Positions 27,522 through 37,255 of a DNA stretch of 64,000 nt are shown here, one piece after another. Origin of the DNA: Leeuwenhoekiella sp. (GTDB lineage Bacteria > Bacteroidota > Bacteroidia > Flavobacteriales > Flavobacteriaceae); the NCBI GenBank assembly GCA_002708845.1, contig PAPI01000001.1, positions 186,001 through 250,000 on the forward strand, in the 5' to 3' direction. Made by a program: the position numbers and the translations under genes. The notes below the pieces were generated by a model. It did not search any database, was not told the origin of the DNA, and saw nothing but the letters and a program-made list of their open reading frames with translations. The first letter of the stretch is position 1; the number at the start of each line of letters is the position of its first letter.

Positions 27522-28790
27522 ATGAAGACTAAATCAATAGTTTTTGCGGCGCTTTCCCTTACAGCCGTAACCTTTGCGCAGAAAAAGGAAATTAAATCTG
27601 CAGAAAAAACCGTTGAATCTGGAAGTTATGCCCAGGCCCAAACCGAAATTGAAGCGGTTTCTGGTATGATGAGTCAGATGGACGATAAAGAAAAGGAATA
27701 TTATTACTTCGTTAAAGGTAGAGCATATCTTGGAGGAGAGGATAATAAAAATGCTGACAAGCTATTAAAAGCTATGGAAGCATTCACTACGGTTAGCGAG
27801 TATAACGACGGTGATAAATATGGAGAAGAAGCTAAACAATTCAAGCAACAAGCTATGAATGCTGTTATTTCTTCTGCTGTTGATGATCAGAATGCTGAGA
27901 AATACGATAGTGCTGCTAATAAGCTCTATACTCTGTATACGCTAACACCTAAGGATACCTCTTATCTGTATTTTGCTGCATCGAATGCTGTAAATGGTCA
28001 GGATTATGCCACTGCTCTTAAGTATTATAACCAATTGAAAGATATGGGTTATACGGGTATAGAAACTCAATATACTGCAGTAAACAAGGAAGATGGTAAA
28101 GTCGAGAATTTTCCGTCGAAACAACAAAGAGATTTATTTGTAAAGGCAGGTTCTCACGAAGATCCTAAAACAACAGTAACAGAATCTCGTGCGGGAGAAA
28201 TCGCTAAAAATATCGCTTTGATCTATGTTCAGGAAGGTGAAAATGATAAAGCGGTAACTGCAATTCAGGACGCCCTGGCAGAAAATCCTGATGATGATGC
28301 ATTATTGCGTTCAGCTGCTGATGTTTACCTGAAAATGGATATGACTGAAGAATATGAGGCTGCTATGGATAAGGTAATTGCTAAAGATCCTAATAATCCA
28401 GGATTGTATTTTAATCTAGGTGTAGGTGCTGCTAAAGCCGGAAATACTGAAAAAGCTATGGGTTACTATAACAAAGCTTTGGAAATTGATCCCAATTATG
28501 GCGCAGCTAATCTAAATATTGCTGCCTTGATGTTAGGAAAAGACAAGGAAATCATTGAACAGATGAATTCTTTAGGAAATACGAAAGCAGATAATGCTAA
28601 GTATGATGAATTGAAGAAAGAGCGTATGAAGTTATATGAGGAGGCTGTTCCTTATCTTGAAAAGGCGATTGCAGGTGATGAGCCTAATATAGAAGCTGTT
28701 CGTACTCTGTATAACATCCATATTCAGTTAGGTAATACTGCTGAAGCCGATAAATACAAAGCACAATTAGATGCTATGGAAGGTAAATAA
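27522..28790 (+). CDS. Secreted TPR-repeat protein
   Basis: A 422-residue protein with a signal peptide (about 1-19, cleavage near TFAQ) and several tetratricopeptide repeats; the clearest are residues about 215-330 (NPDDDALLRSAADVYLKM, NPGLYFNLGVGAAKAGNTEKA, DPNYGAANLNIAALMLG) and the last near 390. TPR proteins act as scaffolds in the periplasm. It follows gyrA by 28 bases and ends at a strong terminator. Partner unknown. Confidence 0.85.
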   Translation: MKTKSIVFAALSLTAVTFAQKKEIKSAEKTVESGSYAQAQTEIEAVSGMMSQMDDKEKEYYYFVKGRAYLGGEDNKNADKLLKAMEAFTTVSEYNDGDKYGEEAKQFKQQAMNAVISSAVDDQNAEKYDSAANKLYTLYTLTPKDTSYLYFAASNAVNGQDYATALKYYNQLKDMGYTGIETQYTAVNKEDGKVENFPSKQQRDLFVKAGSHEDPKTTVTESRAGEIAKNIALIYVQEGENDKAVTAIQDALAENPDDDALLRSAADVYLKMDMTEEYEAAMDKVIAKDPNNPGLYFNLGVGAAKAGNTEKAMGYYNKALEIDPNYGAANLNIAALMLGKDKEIIEQMNSLGNTKADNAKYDELKKERMKLYEEAVPYLEKAIAGDEPNIEAVRTLYNIHIQLGNTAEADKYKAQLDAMEGK

Positions 28791-28811
28791 TCAAAAAGCC
28801 TTATAAAAATA

Positions 28812-28841
28812 AAAGTCCGGTTTTAAACCGGACTTTTTTTA
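28812..28841. terminator. Bidirectional terminator
   Basis: AAAGTCCGG and CCGGACTTT form a nine-base stem around TTTTAAA, with A/T runs on both sides, between convergent genes. Confidence 0.9.
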
Positions 28842-28864
28842 TGATGTAAATTGAATGCTCAGTA

Positions 28865-30163
28865 TTATTCTGTGCGCTGGTATTTTTCCATATAACGTTT
28901 CCAAAGCTCGGTTTGATGGCTTTCGAGACTTATTTCACGTCCTGATATCATCGCCTTGGTAAGGTTGTTTCCTTTCATTTCCAAAGCATTTCCGGTGCTC
29001 ACAAATAAGGTAGCGTCTTTGCCGGCTTCCAGAGTTCCAAGTTGTTCTTCAACTCCTAAAATAATAGCGGCATTCTGAGTGATTAATTGAAGCGCTTCTT
29101 CAAAGCTTAATCCGTGAGCAGTCGTTTGCCCTGCATAAAACGGAATATTACGAGATTGCCAGTATTCTCCACTATTTCCTAAAGCCACAGTTACGCCTGC
29201 ATCTGTAAGATCTTTTACCATCTTAAAGCTGATATCATAGTCATCATCTTCAGATCCCGGAAGGCTGTGCACACGTGTTAAAATCACGGGAATTTGTGCT
29301 TTCGCTATTTCATCTGCCACTTTATAGCCACGATAGGCACCTACAAGTACAACTTTGCTCAAATTCATGTCTTTCTTGAACTTGATGACGTCCAGAATTT
29401 CCTTTTCTGAATCCACGTGTATATACAGATTTTGATTACCGTTTAAAACATCCTGCATAGCAGCATAAGGTAAATTCATAACCGCTTCAGTATCGCCTTC
29501 AAAAGCCTGAGCCTGCTTCATGAAATCTTTAATTTCAAGAATATCAGAGGCATAGTCTTTATTAGGACTGTAACCCGGGTCTTCACCCAGCCACCAGCGA
29601 CCACGTCTAAAGCTGTTGGGCCAATTGAGGTGAATACCATCACCGCGTTTAACTACAGCATCTTCCCAGTTCCATGCGTCCAGTTGAACTACAGATGACT
29701 CTCCTGATATGGTGCCGCCCTGAGGAACTGTTTGAGCTAGTAAAACCCCATTAGGGCGCATACTTTCTACCACTTTAGATTCGGCGTTATAGGCGATAAT
29801 TGCTTCAATATGTGGATTGTATTCACCTATTTCGTCCTGATCTTCTGTAGCACGCACTGCTGCAATTTCCACAAGCCCTAGGGTAGTATCAAGGGCTATA
29901 AATCCCGGGTACACGTGTTGCCCGTCAATTTTTATAATTTCTCCACGTAAAGGTCTCTTGGTGGTTAGGGCATCATACACACCGGTTATCTTTCCGTCTT
30001 TAATAAAAATAAGGCTGTTTTCAATTACCTCACCATTACCAATATGCGCGACCCCCCCTGTAAGGGTTATTTCACCGCTAGAGGCAGGAGCAGGCGTTTG
30101 CTGCGCCTGCAGACTCACTGTGAGCAATAAAAACAATAGATATAGTTTTTTAAATGTTTTCAT
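28865..30163 (-). CDS. Secreted amidohydrolase-like protein without the HxH metal motif
   Basis: A 432-residue exported protein (signal peptide about 1-21, ending LQAQ). The fold is that of composite amidohydrolases: the small beta-domain (ITLTGGVAHIGNGEVIENSLIFIKDGKI, of which only part is quoted), a barrel, and the C-terminal LGTLEAGKDATLFVS return of the beta-domain. At the first strand, where HxH metal ligands normally lie, the sequence is HVYPGFIALDTTLGLV (about residue 90) and the late Asp position reads ALGNSGEYW. It is therefore likely non-catalytic. It is three bases from the larger amidohydrolase gene and probably works with it. Confidence 0.8.
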   Translation of the reverse strand: MKTFKKLYLLFLLLTVSLQAQQTPAPASSGEITLTGGVAHIGNGEVIENSLIFIKDGKITGVYDALTTKRPLRGEIIKIDGQHVYPGFIALDTTLGLVEIAAVRATEDQDEIGEYNPHIEAIIAYNAESKVVESMRPNGVLLAQTVPQGGTISGESSVVQLDAWNWEDAVVKRGDGIHLNWPNSFRRGRWWLGEDPGYSPNKDYASDILEIKDFMKQAQAFEGDTEAVMNLPYAAMQDVLNGNQNLYIHVDSEKEILDVIKFKKDMNLSKVVLVGAYRGYKVADEIAKAQIPVILTRVHSLPGSEDDDYDISFKMVKDLTDAGVTVALGNSGEYWQSRNIPFYAGQTTAHGLSFEEALQLITQNAAIILGVEEQLGTLEAGKDATLFVSTGNALEMKGNNLTKAMISGREISLESHQTELWKRYMEKYQRTE

Positions 30164-30165
30164 AA

Positions 30166-33144
30166 TTAATTAAGTGTTTCTAAGGTGTCACAATCCAGAC
30201 GTTGCTTTTCTTCTTTTTTGGCAGGCTGCGTTTTAAGACCTTTATTTTTATCTTTTAGCATTAGGGTACTGAGTTTATTTTTCTTTTCCTGAATGCTTTC
30301 GCGAAGTGCTTTGTCTTTTTCGAGATCAAAATATACAGCTCCTTCAATAAGTGTTTTTTCTGCAATAGCACTTACAGACATGGGATAGGTAGACCAAAGC
30401 ACCAAATCAGCGTCTTTACCTTCTTTAATACTTCCTGTACGATCATCAAGATGGAGCATTTTTGCTGGGTTTAGCGTAACAAATTTCCAAGCCTCTTCTT
30501 CTGGCACTCCGCCATATTTCATTGTTTTTGCGGCTTCCTGGTTCAATCTGCGGCTCATTTCTGCATCATCACTGTTAATACCTGTGAGTACACCTTCGCT
30601 CCACATAATTGCAGCATTGTAGGGTATTGCGTCATTTACCTCATATTTGTATGCCCACCAGTCGCTAAAAGTTGAACCGGCAACACCGTGCTCTGCCATT
30701 TTATCGGCTACTTTATAACCTTCAAGAATGTGTGTAAAGGTGTTTATTCTAAAATCAAAATCTTCCGCAACTTTCATGAGCATATTTATTTCGCTTTGCA
30801 CATACGAGTGGGATGAGATAAAACGGTCTGCGTTGAGAATTTCAACCAGTGTTTCCATTTCATAGTCTTTACGATAAGGCTCACCGCTATTTTTAGCTTT
30901 CTCGTATTCACGTGCACGCTGAAAATAGTCCGTATACATTTGCTGTACACCCATGCGGGTTTGGGGGAAACGGCTGTAACTGCCCCAGTTTGATTGTTTC
31001 ACATTTTCACCTAGAGCAAACTTGATGAATTTAGTGTCATCTAAAACCATTTCATCAATACTCGAACCCCACTTCAGTTTCATAACAGCAGACTGCCCGC
31101 CAATTGGGTTTGCCGAACCATGAAGTAATTGTATGGTCGTAACACCACCGGCAAGATCCCTGTAAATATCAATATCATCAGGATTTACAACGTCTTTCAT
31201 ACGTACTTCGGCAGAAGAGTTTTGACCACCTTCATTAATTGAAAAAGCCGCGATATGCGAATGCTCATCAATAATACCACTGGTCAGGTGTTTACCAGTT
31301 GCATCAATCACTTTGGTACCACCGGAACTCAGATTTTTACCAATCGCAGCGATTTTACCATTTTTAACCAATACATCAGTTTCTTCTAAGATCCCGGCAT
31401 CTTCATTGGTCCAGACCGTTGCATTCTTAAAAAGTATAGTTTCCTGCTTTGGTTTTTCATCATAACCGTAAGCTATATTGGGAAAGGTGAGCGGCATTAC
31501 AAAAGGCTCATCATCTTCCTTGTCTTCGTCTTCCTTGTCCTCTTCGTCTTCCGTTGCATCCGTTTCTTTTTTAGACATAGTAAAAGATGTTTCGCTTCCG
31601 TCAGGCAAAATCGCCTTGCCACTCCAGGTTTGCGCATCAGAAACCTGGGTAACCACACGTGTATAATCTTTGCTTTCGGAATCTACAGCGGTAAACATAA
31701 GATTTAACCATCCGTTATCGTAATTGATTTTAGAGCCAAGCTTGGTATCACCACTTTTCACGCTCACCGAGGGTTTTTCTGTTGACTTGGATATAGTCAC
31801 GTCGTAGGTAGAAGTGCCGAGGCTCAACGCGTAGGAGCCGTCAATATCCAAAACATTGGAGTCTTTTATGACCTGCTGATTTCCCTGAACCCAATTCTCA
31901 TAAAGTACGGTGTCATCTTCAAACAATTCACCAGAAGTCACCAAAAAATTTGCCCAGGCATTTTCTTTTAAGGTTCCCAGTTCATCACTTTTTCCTAAAA
32001 GCTGAGCAGGAACTGTTGTCAATGCCTGAAGAGCTGTTTCTTTGCTCAGTCCATATTTAAATGCTTTTTTAAGCATGTCCATTAGCTTGTCTGGAGATTT
32101 AAGCGAATGAGCTGTTATTGCGAAGGTAAGTCCTGCTTCCTGCATTTTGGCAGGGTTGGTAGGCTCCTGATTCCACTCTAGCATTTGGCTAAGGCTCACA
32201 TAATCTGCCTGATAGGGATCTTCCACATCATAGGCATCCTGAAAGTTTACTGGAATAATATACTGCGCACCTGTAGCTTTAACTTCATCAATGCGTTTAT
32301 ATTCGTCACCGCCACCCACTATAATAAAAGGAACGCCAGTTTCTTTAGAAAGACTTGAGATGCGTAAATCGTCATACAAACCTTCGCCGTAAAATATCTG
32401 AGGCAGATTCATATTGGCATTTAAAGCTTCTAAGGCAAGATCACGGGTTTCTACATTTCCCTTTGCATACCAGTCTGCATCTTCAAAAAGCTGACGAATT
32501 AGTGCAGTTGCACCCATTTTAGACGAAGGATAAGCCTGTGCGGAAAGATTGCTTTTATCAAAAGAGAAAAACTGCGCAGATTTTGTGTCTATTAAGCGAT
32601 CTGCCGTATTCCCATCGGTGTTCAGGGCAACGAGGATTCCGTTACCTCTGGCGACTGCATCTGCTTTATGGGTGTTTACAGCTCCAAAGCCGGCTTCAAC
32701 CAATTCTTTAGCAGCTTTACTGTCGTAATCAAAATCGGCCAGAGCGTCAGTTTCTGCACGCACATGATCATTCCAGTAGTATCCAGAACGTGAGGCTTCA
32801 TACTCACCACTGCGGCTACCGCTCGAGCGTTCAGGAGTTTTTACCCCAAAAGAGGAGTACATTTCAATAAAAGAAGGATAAACATGTTTTCCTTTTAAAT
32901 CGATAACAACCGCATTTGCAGGTTCCTTTACCGATTTACCTACGGAAACAATTTTCCCATCTTTAATCAGCATACTTCCGCCAGAGATGGTTTTTCCGGG
33001 GGTGGGATGCAGGGTAGCGTTTTTAAAGATTGTGTAATTAGAATTGACCGTCTTGACGCCGTCATTTACCGGGAAGTATTCCTGGGCAGCGAGTGTTAAA
33101 CTCAGCAGAAATAACCATCCGGAGAGGAATAGTTTTTTATTCAT
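30166..33144 (-). CDS. Large secreted protein with two amidohydrolase modules
   Basis: A 992-residue exported protein (signal peptide about 1-20). It holds two amidohydrolase units separated by an acidic linker (TEDEEDKEDEDKEDDEP, near 548-565). The N-terminal unit has the fold's landmarks but HVYPSFIEMYSSFG where HxH should be. The C-terminal unit has the ligands: DEHSHIAAF near 625, SSHSYVQSE near 780, THILEG near 803 and NSDDAE near 857, and closes with GSIKEGKDADLVLWS. Members of this group are often linked to peptide or imidazolone-like substrates; the substrate is not predictable. The downstream gene encodes a third, ligand-less module. Confidence 0.83.
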   Translation of the reverse strand: MNKKLFLSGWLFLLSLTLAAQEYFPVNDGVKTVNSNYTIFKNATLHPTPGKTISGGSMLIKDGKIVSVGKSVKEPANAVVIDLKGKHVYPSFIEMYSSFGVKTPERSSGSRSGEYEASRSGYYWNDHVRAETDALADFDYDSKAAKELVEAGFGAVNTHKADAVARGNGILVALNTDGNTADRLIDTKSAQFFSFDKSNLSAQAYPSSKMGATALIRQLFEDADWYAKGNVETRDLALEALNANMNLPQIFYGEGLYDDLRISSLSKETGVPFIIVGGGDEYKRIDEVKATGAQYIIPVNFQDAYDVEDPYQADYVSLSQMLEWNQEPTNPAKMQEAGLTFAITAHSLKSPDKLMDMLKKAFKYGLSKETALQALTTVPAQLLGKSDELGTLKENAWANFLVTSGELFEDDTVLYENWVQGNQQVIKDSNVLDIDGSYALSLGTSTYDVTISKSTEKPSVSVKSGDTKLGSKINYDNGWLNLMFTAVDSESKDYTRVVTQVSDAQTWSGKAILPDGSETSFTMSKKETDATEDEEDKEDEDKEDDEPFVMPLTFPNIAYGYDEKPKQETILFKNATVWTNEDAGILEETDVLVKNGKIAAIGKNLSSGGTKVIDATGKHLTSGIIDEHSHIAAFSINEGGQNSSAEVRMKDVVNPDDIDIYRDLAGGVTTIQLLHGSANPIGGQSAVMKLKWGSSIDEMVLDDTKFIKFALGENVKQSNWGSYSRFPQTRMGVQQMYTDYFQRAREYEKAKNSGEPYRKDYEMETLVEILNADRFISSHSYVQSEINMLMKVAEDFDFRINTFTHILEGYKVADKMAEHGVAGSTFSDWWAYKYEVNDAIPYNAAIMWSEGVLTGINSDDAEMSRRLNQEAAKTMKYGGVPEEEAWKFVTLNPAKMLHLDDRTGSIKEGKDADLVLWSTYPMSVSAIAEKTLIEGAVYFDLEKDKALRESIQEKKNKLSTLMLKDKNKGLKTQPAKKEEKQRLDCDTLETLN

Positions 33145-33473
33145 AGTTAGCTAAAATTTGACTTTGTCTAAATTTAGCTGATATGAAGTTTCTTTATGAA
33201 AAATTAAGATTGTTTAAGAAATCTTTAACGATTTGCATCGTTCATTGGAATCTCTTGCAAAATATACATCTGACGATGTTCTATAAGAAACAATTTTAAC
33301 AGGCTAATATATAAGAATCAAATTCAATTTTTATGAATTTACGCTGCTAAAAATTAACTAATTATGCTCATAAATTGATTAGGATGTTATTTTTTAGCCT
33401 TTTATAATCCTTTCTAAAAACGATTTTCATAAAATAAAGCTTGTTTTAAGACGAAATTCTCAAAAAGTTGAGA
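33145..33473. other. AT-rich intergenic region, nothing recognised
   Basis: Between the divergent amidohydrolase gene and the shared module of the first curlin gene. It contains promoters for neither side that I can name with confidence and no credible reading frame. Confidence 0.5.
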
Positions 33474-33819
33474 GGGTATTTTTCCCCTTTTTTTATATAG
33501 TTTTTCCCTTCTTCATTTTGTCAGATTGAACTTCGACGAAAAAAAAATTATTTACATCATAATTTACTTACATAATTTGATTGTGATTAGTACAAATCAA
33601 CTTCTGAGTGGTCCTTAGGAGCTTGACAACTATTTTTTCATTCATCTTATTTAGTACATTTAACTATCTGAAAAGAAGCGTTTTAAACGATTGTTTTAAA
33701 ATGTATTTAAGAGTTCAATTTTTTATTTAGAGTTATACTACAACGATTGCATATAAGCGATGGTTTTATCAATATGTATTTATTAACCAATTATATTTTA
33801 TTAATTAAACACTTTTATT
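33474..33819 (+). promoter_or_regulatory. Upstream module of curlin gene 1
   Basis: Three blocks match the region upstream of the second curlin gene at almost the same distances from the ATG: a hairpin plus T-run at 33474-33494 (346 bases before the ATG), ACATTTAACTATCTGAAAA at 33656 onward (164 bases before), and the 26-base block 33771-33796 containing TATTTATTAACCAATTATAT (49 bases before). The blocks are candidates for a shared regulator site and a leader. Confidence 0.65.
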
Positions 33820-35025
33820 ATGAAAAAAATGATTTTTACAGTTGGCGCACTCATGTGCGGTGCTATGATTTATGCACAGTCCAACACCAGTGATGTTAAT
33901 CAGTCAGGATCAGGTCACAGTGCAACTGTGAGTCAGGTAGGTACTGTAAACAATTCAGATGTTGATCAGATGGGCACGTCAAACGATGCCGATGTAGATC
34001 AGTCAGGAGCTACAAACAACGCGATTACTTATCAGGATGGTGGAAGTCAAAGTTCTTCTATTGATCAATCCGGTGAGAGAAACACCTATCGTACAACCCA
34101 ATTTGGTACTGGCAACTCTTCAGAAGCTTCACAGACAGGAAATGATAACTATGCCGGACCTCCAACGACCACTTGGGGAACATACCAATCTGGAAATGAT
34201 AACATGTCTACCACAACTGTAGAGGGAAATAGCAATGGTACTGCGACACTACAGACTGGAGATAATAACACTGCATCAATTTCTCAGGTAGGAGACAATA
34301 ACATTGCCATTAGTCAAACCAGTTTGAATTGGGGTATTCAGCAAAATGGTGATGACAATGCTGCTGAGATTACTCAAATTGGAGATGCTAACACCGGTTC
34401 TATAGAGCAACAGGGTAATGCTAATGATTTCGATATTGATCAAACGGGAGACAATAACTTTGCAAAATCCTATCAATTTGGTGACCGTAACTTAGGAGGG
34501 GGTGCCAGCTTAAATTGGGGTATTAACCAGCTAGGAAATAACAATGATGCTATTAATGATCAACAGGGAAATGACAATAATAGTGGAACTTTACAGTGGG
34601 GAGATGATAATACCTCAACAATAAGACAATATGGAGATGGAAACATCGCGAATGGATTATCACCTCTATCATATGGAACTGAGCAAAGAGGAGACAATAA
34701 CAACTCTGATTTACTTCAGGAAGGTAATGGAAACAGCGGGTCTACCTACCAAAATGGAGGTCAAAACCAGGCTGATACGTATCAATTTGGTGATGGCAAC
34801 TCTAGCTCTGTTTCTCAGCTAGGAACTCAAAACGATTCTGATGTAGATCAATTAGGAGATGGAAACTCAAGCAGCGTTAGCCAGGATGGTACTATGAATA
34901 TGAGCACTGTTCTTCAAAACGGTACGATGAATATGAGTACGGTTTCTCAAACCGGAACGACACACATGAGTATGGTTACTCAAGTTGGTAGCTCTAACAC
35001 TTCAATGGTAACCCAAAGCAACTAA
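33820..35025 (+). CDS. Curlin-repeat protein 1 (CsgA/CsgB-like amyloid subunit)
   Basis: A 401-residue exported protein: signal peptide MKKMIFTVGALMCGAMIYA, then almost entirely Gln/Asn/Ser/Gly-rich repeats of about 11 residues with the pattern QxGxxNxSxVx (for example VSQVGTVNNSDVDQMG and IDQSGERNT). In curli these repeats stack as an amyloid beta-helix at the cell surface. It is about twice the length of enterobacterial CsgA. The last 40 residues, with repeated Met (TMNMSTV, THMSMVTQ), are shared with the second gene. No csgE, csgF or csgG is in the window, so secretion genes must be elsewhere. Confidence 0.9.
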   Translation: MKKMIFTVGALMCGAMIYAQSNTSDVNQSGSGHSATVSQVGTVNNSDVDQMGTSNDADVDQSGATNNAITYQDGGSQSSSIDQSGERNTYRTTQFGTGNSSEASQTGNDNYAGPPTTTWGTYQSGNDNMSTTTVEGNSNGTATLQTGDNNTASISQVGDNNIAISQTSLNWGIQQNGDDNAAEITQIGDANTGSIEQQGNANDFDIDQTGDNNFAKSYQFGDRNLGGGASLNWGINQLGNNNDAINDQQGNDNNSGTLQWGDDNTSTIRQYGDGNIANGLSPLSYGTEQRGDNNNSDLLQEGNGNSGSTYQNGGQNQADTYQFGDGNSSSVSQLGTQNDSDVDQLGDGNSSSVSQDGTMNMSTVLQNGTMNMSTVSQTGTTHMSMVTQVGSSNTSMVTQSN

Positions 35026-35070
35026 TTCAAATTTCTTTTTTCAGAAAAATCGAGAATGGTTTTTTGATAG

Positions 35071-35105
35071 CGGGGATACCTTTATGGTGTCCCCGTTTTT
35101 ATTTT
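35071..35105 (+). terminator. Terminator of curlin gene 1
   Basis: CGGGGATACC pairs with GGTGTCCCCG (10 pairs, one G-U) and is followed by a T-rich tail. Its sequence is nearly the same as the terminator after curlin gene 2. Confidence 0.9.
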
Positions 35106-35168
35106 TGTGTAATGAGCTTTAGTTATTTATTAGATATAACTCTCATAATTTCAAGATATTAGTCACAA

Positions 35169-35189
35169 GTGCAACATGAGGTGTTGCAC
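35169..35189. other. Short perfect inverted repeat
   Basis: GTGCAAC and GTTGCAC, seven bases each, with a seven-base loop, lie between the two curlin genes. No T-run follows; it may be an operator or part of an RNA structure. I found no matching copy upstream of the first gene. Confidence 0.4.
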
Positions 35190-35294
35190 AGATTTTTGTT
35201 TGAGCAAACCTTTCTTAAATATGGTTGTTTCGTATCGCTTTACACTAAAAAAGTTCAATAAAGATTCATTTGGCAGTTCTAATTCAAGAATACT

Positions 35295-35645
35295 AGGGGG
35301 GTGTTTTCCCCCTTTTTTTTAATTTTATTTCTATACCCTGTTGCTTAAAATGTATTTAGCCGATCAAATCCTTATTCATATCCTCAATTATTGATTAGAT
35401 CATATGATTAAGATTACAAATCGTATTCTTATTAATCGGGTTGCGCTAGTAAGTCTCTTTCCAACGAATTTTTAAACTACATTTAACTATCTGAAAAAAA
35501 GCGCATTGAGTTTATGTTTTTGGGAAAATTTAAGAATTTCATTTTTTCTCTACCTAACATACGATATCGATTGCGTATGGTCGGTTTGCTTACCCGAATA
35601 TGTATTTATTAACCAATTATATAGTATTAATTAAACTCTTTTCTT
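35295..35645 (+). promoter_or_regulatory. Upstream module of curlin gene 2
   Basis: Same three blocks as upstream of gene 1: GGGGGTGTTTTCCCCC with eight T (35296-35320), ACATTTAACTATCTGAAAA (35479 onward, 167 bases before the ATG) and the 26-base block 35597-35622 (49 bases before). A CGATTGCrTAtr motif (35568 and 33744) is also shared. The remainder is divergent AT-rich sequence, so the blocks look selected. Confidence 0.65.
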
Positions 35646-37175
35646 ATGAAAAAAATGATTTTATGTGCATCGGCCCTTCTTGTTGGAGCGGCTTTATCTG
35701 CACAAAGTAATGTAAGTACGGTAGACCAAAACGGTAACGGAAATGGATCTACCGTGGCCCAATCCGGATCTATGAACAACTCAGATGTTGATCAGGATGG
35801 AGATGATAATGGTTCTGATGTTGCTCAAGCAGGGGTCGAAAACAGGGCGATTACTGATCAGGACGGTACCGATCAAAGCTCTGTTATAGCTCAAACTGGT
35901 GAGCGTAACTCGTATGTTACTACTCAACAAGGAACTAATAATGTGTCGACAGCATCACAGTCAGGTAATGACAACTGGGCTGGACCTCCTAGAAATACCT
36001 GGGGAACTTTACAACAGGGCTCAGATAACTTGTCAACAACCACTGTAACAGGTAACAACAACGGTACTGCAACCTACCAGAGAGGAGATGATAACACAGC
36101 AAGCATCACACAAGTAGGTGATGACAATATTGCGACACTTCAAACTTTCTTAAATTGGGGCATACTCCAGTTGGGTAATGACAACACTGCTGGTATACGT
36201 CAGAATGGTAATGCTAACACCGGTTCAATAGAACAGCAGGGTAATAATAATTTAGGTGACTTACTTCAAGAAGGTGATACCAATTTTTCTGATACTGATC
36301 AGTTAGGTGATGAGAATACTTCTTATACTTATCAATTAGGAAATACCAATAGCAGTAGTGTTTTACAAAATGGGGATTCTAACTTTTCTGATGTAGATCA
36401 GCGGGGGAATGACAACCTGAGTACAGTTGTTCAAACTGGTATTGATAACGAGCAATACACGCATCAGGGTGTTACCGGCGATAGAAATACTTCTGCTACA
36501 ATTCAAACAGGAAACAATAATTATGCCCACACCGATCAATATGGGAGATTAATAGGTGGAGGAAGTAATGACAGCCAGTCTACTATTACTCAGGTAGGAG
36601 ATTTGAATGATGCTTTCACCTTACAACAGGGTAACTCCAATGGTTCTAATGTTTGGCAGTATGGTACTAATAATGATAGCGACGTGATTCAAACAGGTAA
36701 TGGTAATTTTTCATATAATTATCAAGGAGCTCCTTTTGATGCAATTACTGCATCTAGTGATAATAACGTAAGTTCGGTTACTCAAACAGGAAATAATAAC
36801 TGGAACGGTACAGATCAATACACACCAGCAGGAGATGGGTCAGATTTCAACAACAGTGCTGTAGCACAAACAGGAGATCGAAACTATAGTTTTACTGCTC
36901 AATTTGATGATAATCATACATCTACTGTAGATCAAACAGGTGATGATAATAGAAGTGAAGTGCGTCAAAATGGAGATTCAAATACCTCAGATGTAGATCA
37001 ATCTGGAGATAATAACGTGAGTCTTGTTGGTCAGTCTGGTGATGGTCACAATAGCACCGTTCTGCAAGATGGTATGTTAAATATGAGCACGGTTACTCAA
37101 ACAGGAATGACGCATATGAGTATGGTTACTCAAATGGGCAACTCCAATACTTCTACGGTAACACAGAGTAACTAA
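35646..37175 (+). CDS. Curlin-repeat protein 2 (CsgA/CsgB-like amyloid subunit)
   Basis: A 509-residue paralogue of the preceding gene with the same signal peptide type (MKKMILCASALLVGAALSAQ), the same 11-residue QxGxxN repeat pattern and a near-identical C-terminal end (VLQDGMLNMSTVTQTGMTHM, ending TVTQSN). It has roughly nine more repeat units. Upstream and downstream sequences are also shared, so the whole transcription unit was duplicated. One paralogue may act as main fibre subunit and the other as nucleator, but the sequence does not say which. Confidence 0.9.
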   Translation: MKKMILCASALLVGAALSAQSNVSTVDQNGNGNGSTVAQSGSMNNSDVDQDGDDNGSDVAQAGVENRAITDQDGTDQSSVIAQTGERNSYVTTQQGTNNVSTASQSGNDNWAGPPRNTWGTLQQGSDNLSTTTVTGNNNGTATYQRGDDNTASITQVGDDNIATLQTFLNWGILQLGNDNTAGIRQNGNANTGSIEQQGNNNLGDLLQEGDTNFSDTDQLGDENTSYTYQLGNTNSSSVLQNGDSNFSDVDQRGNDNLSTVVQTGIDNEQYTHQGVTGDRNTSATIQTGNNNYAHTDQYGRLIGGGSNDSQSTITQVGDLNDAFTLQQGNSNGSNVWQYGTNNDSDVIQTGNGNFSYNYQGAPFDAITASSDNNVSSVTQTGNNNWNGTDQYTPAGDGSDFNNSAVAQTGDRNYSFTAQFDDNHTSTVDQTGDDNRSEVRQNGDSNTSDVDQSGDNNVSLVGQSGDGHNSTVLQDGMLNMSTVTQTGMTHMSMVTQMGNSNTSTVTQSN

Positions 37176-37220
37176 TTCAATTACTTTTTTAGAAAAATCA
37201 GGAATGGTTTTTTGATAGAG

Positions 37221-37254
37221 CGGGGATACCATAAAAGGTATCCCCGTCTTTATT
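37221..37254 (+). terminator. Terminator of curlin gene 2
   Basis: CGGGGATACC and GGTATCCCCG form a perfect 10-bp stem around ATAAAA, followed by TCTTTATTTTT. Confidence 0.9.
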
Positions 37255-37255
37255 T

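Noticed and set aside
33820..37175. Dense short repeats as a CRISPR array or minisatellite
   Set aside because: The repeats are coding, vary at synonymous and non-synonymous sites, and follow the curlin QxGxxN pattern behind signal peptides.
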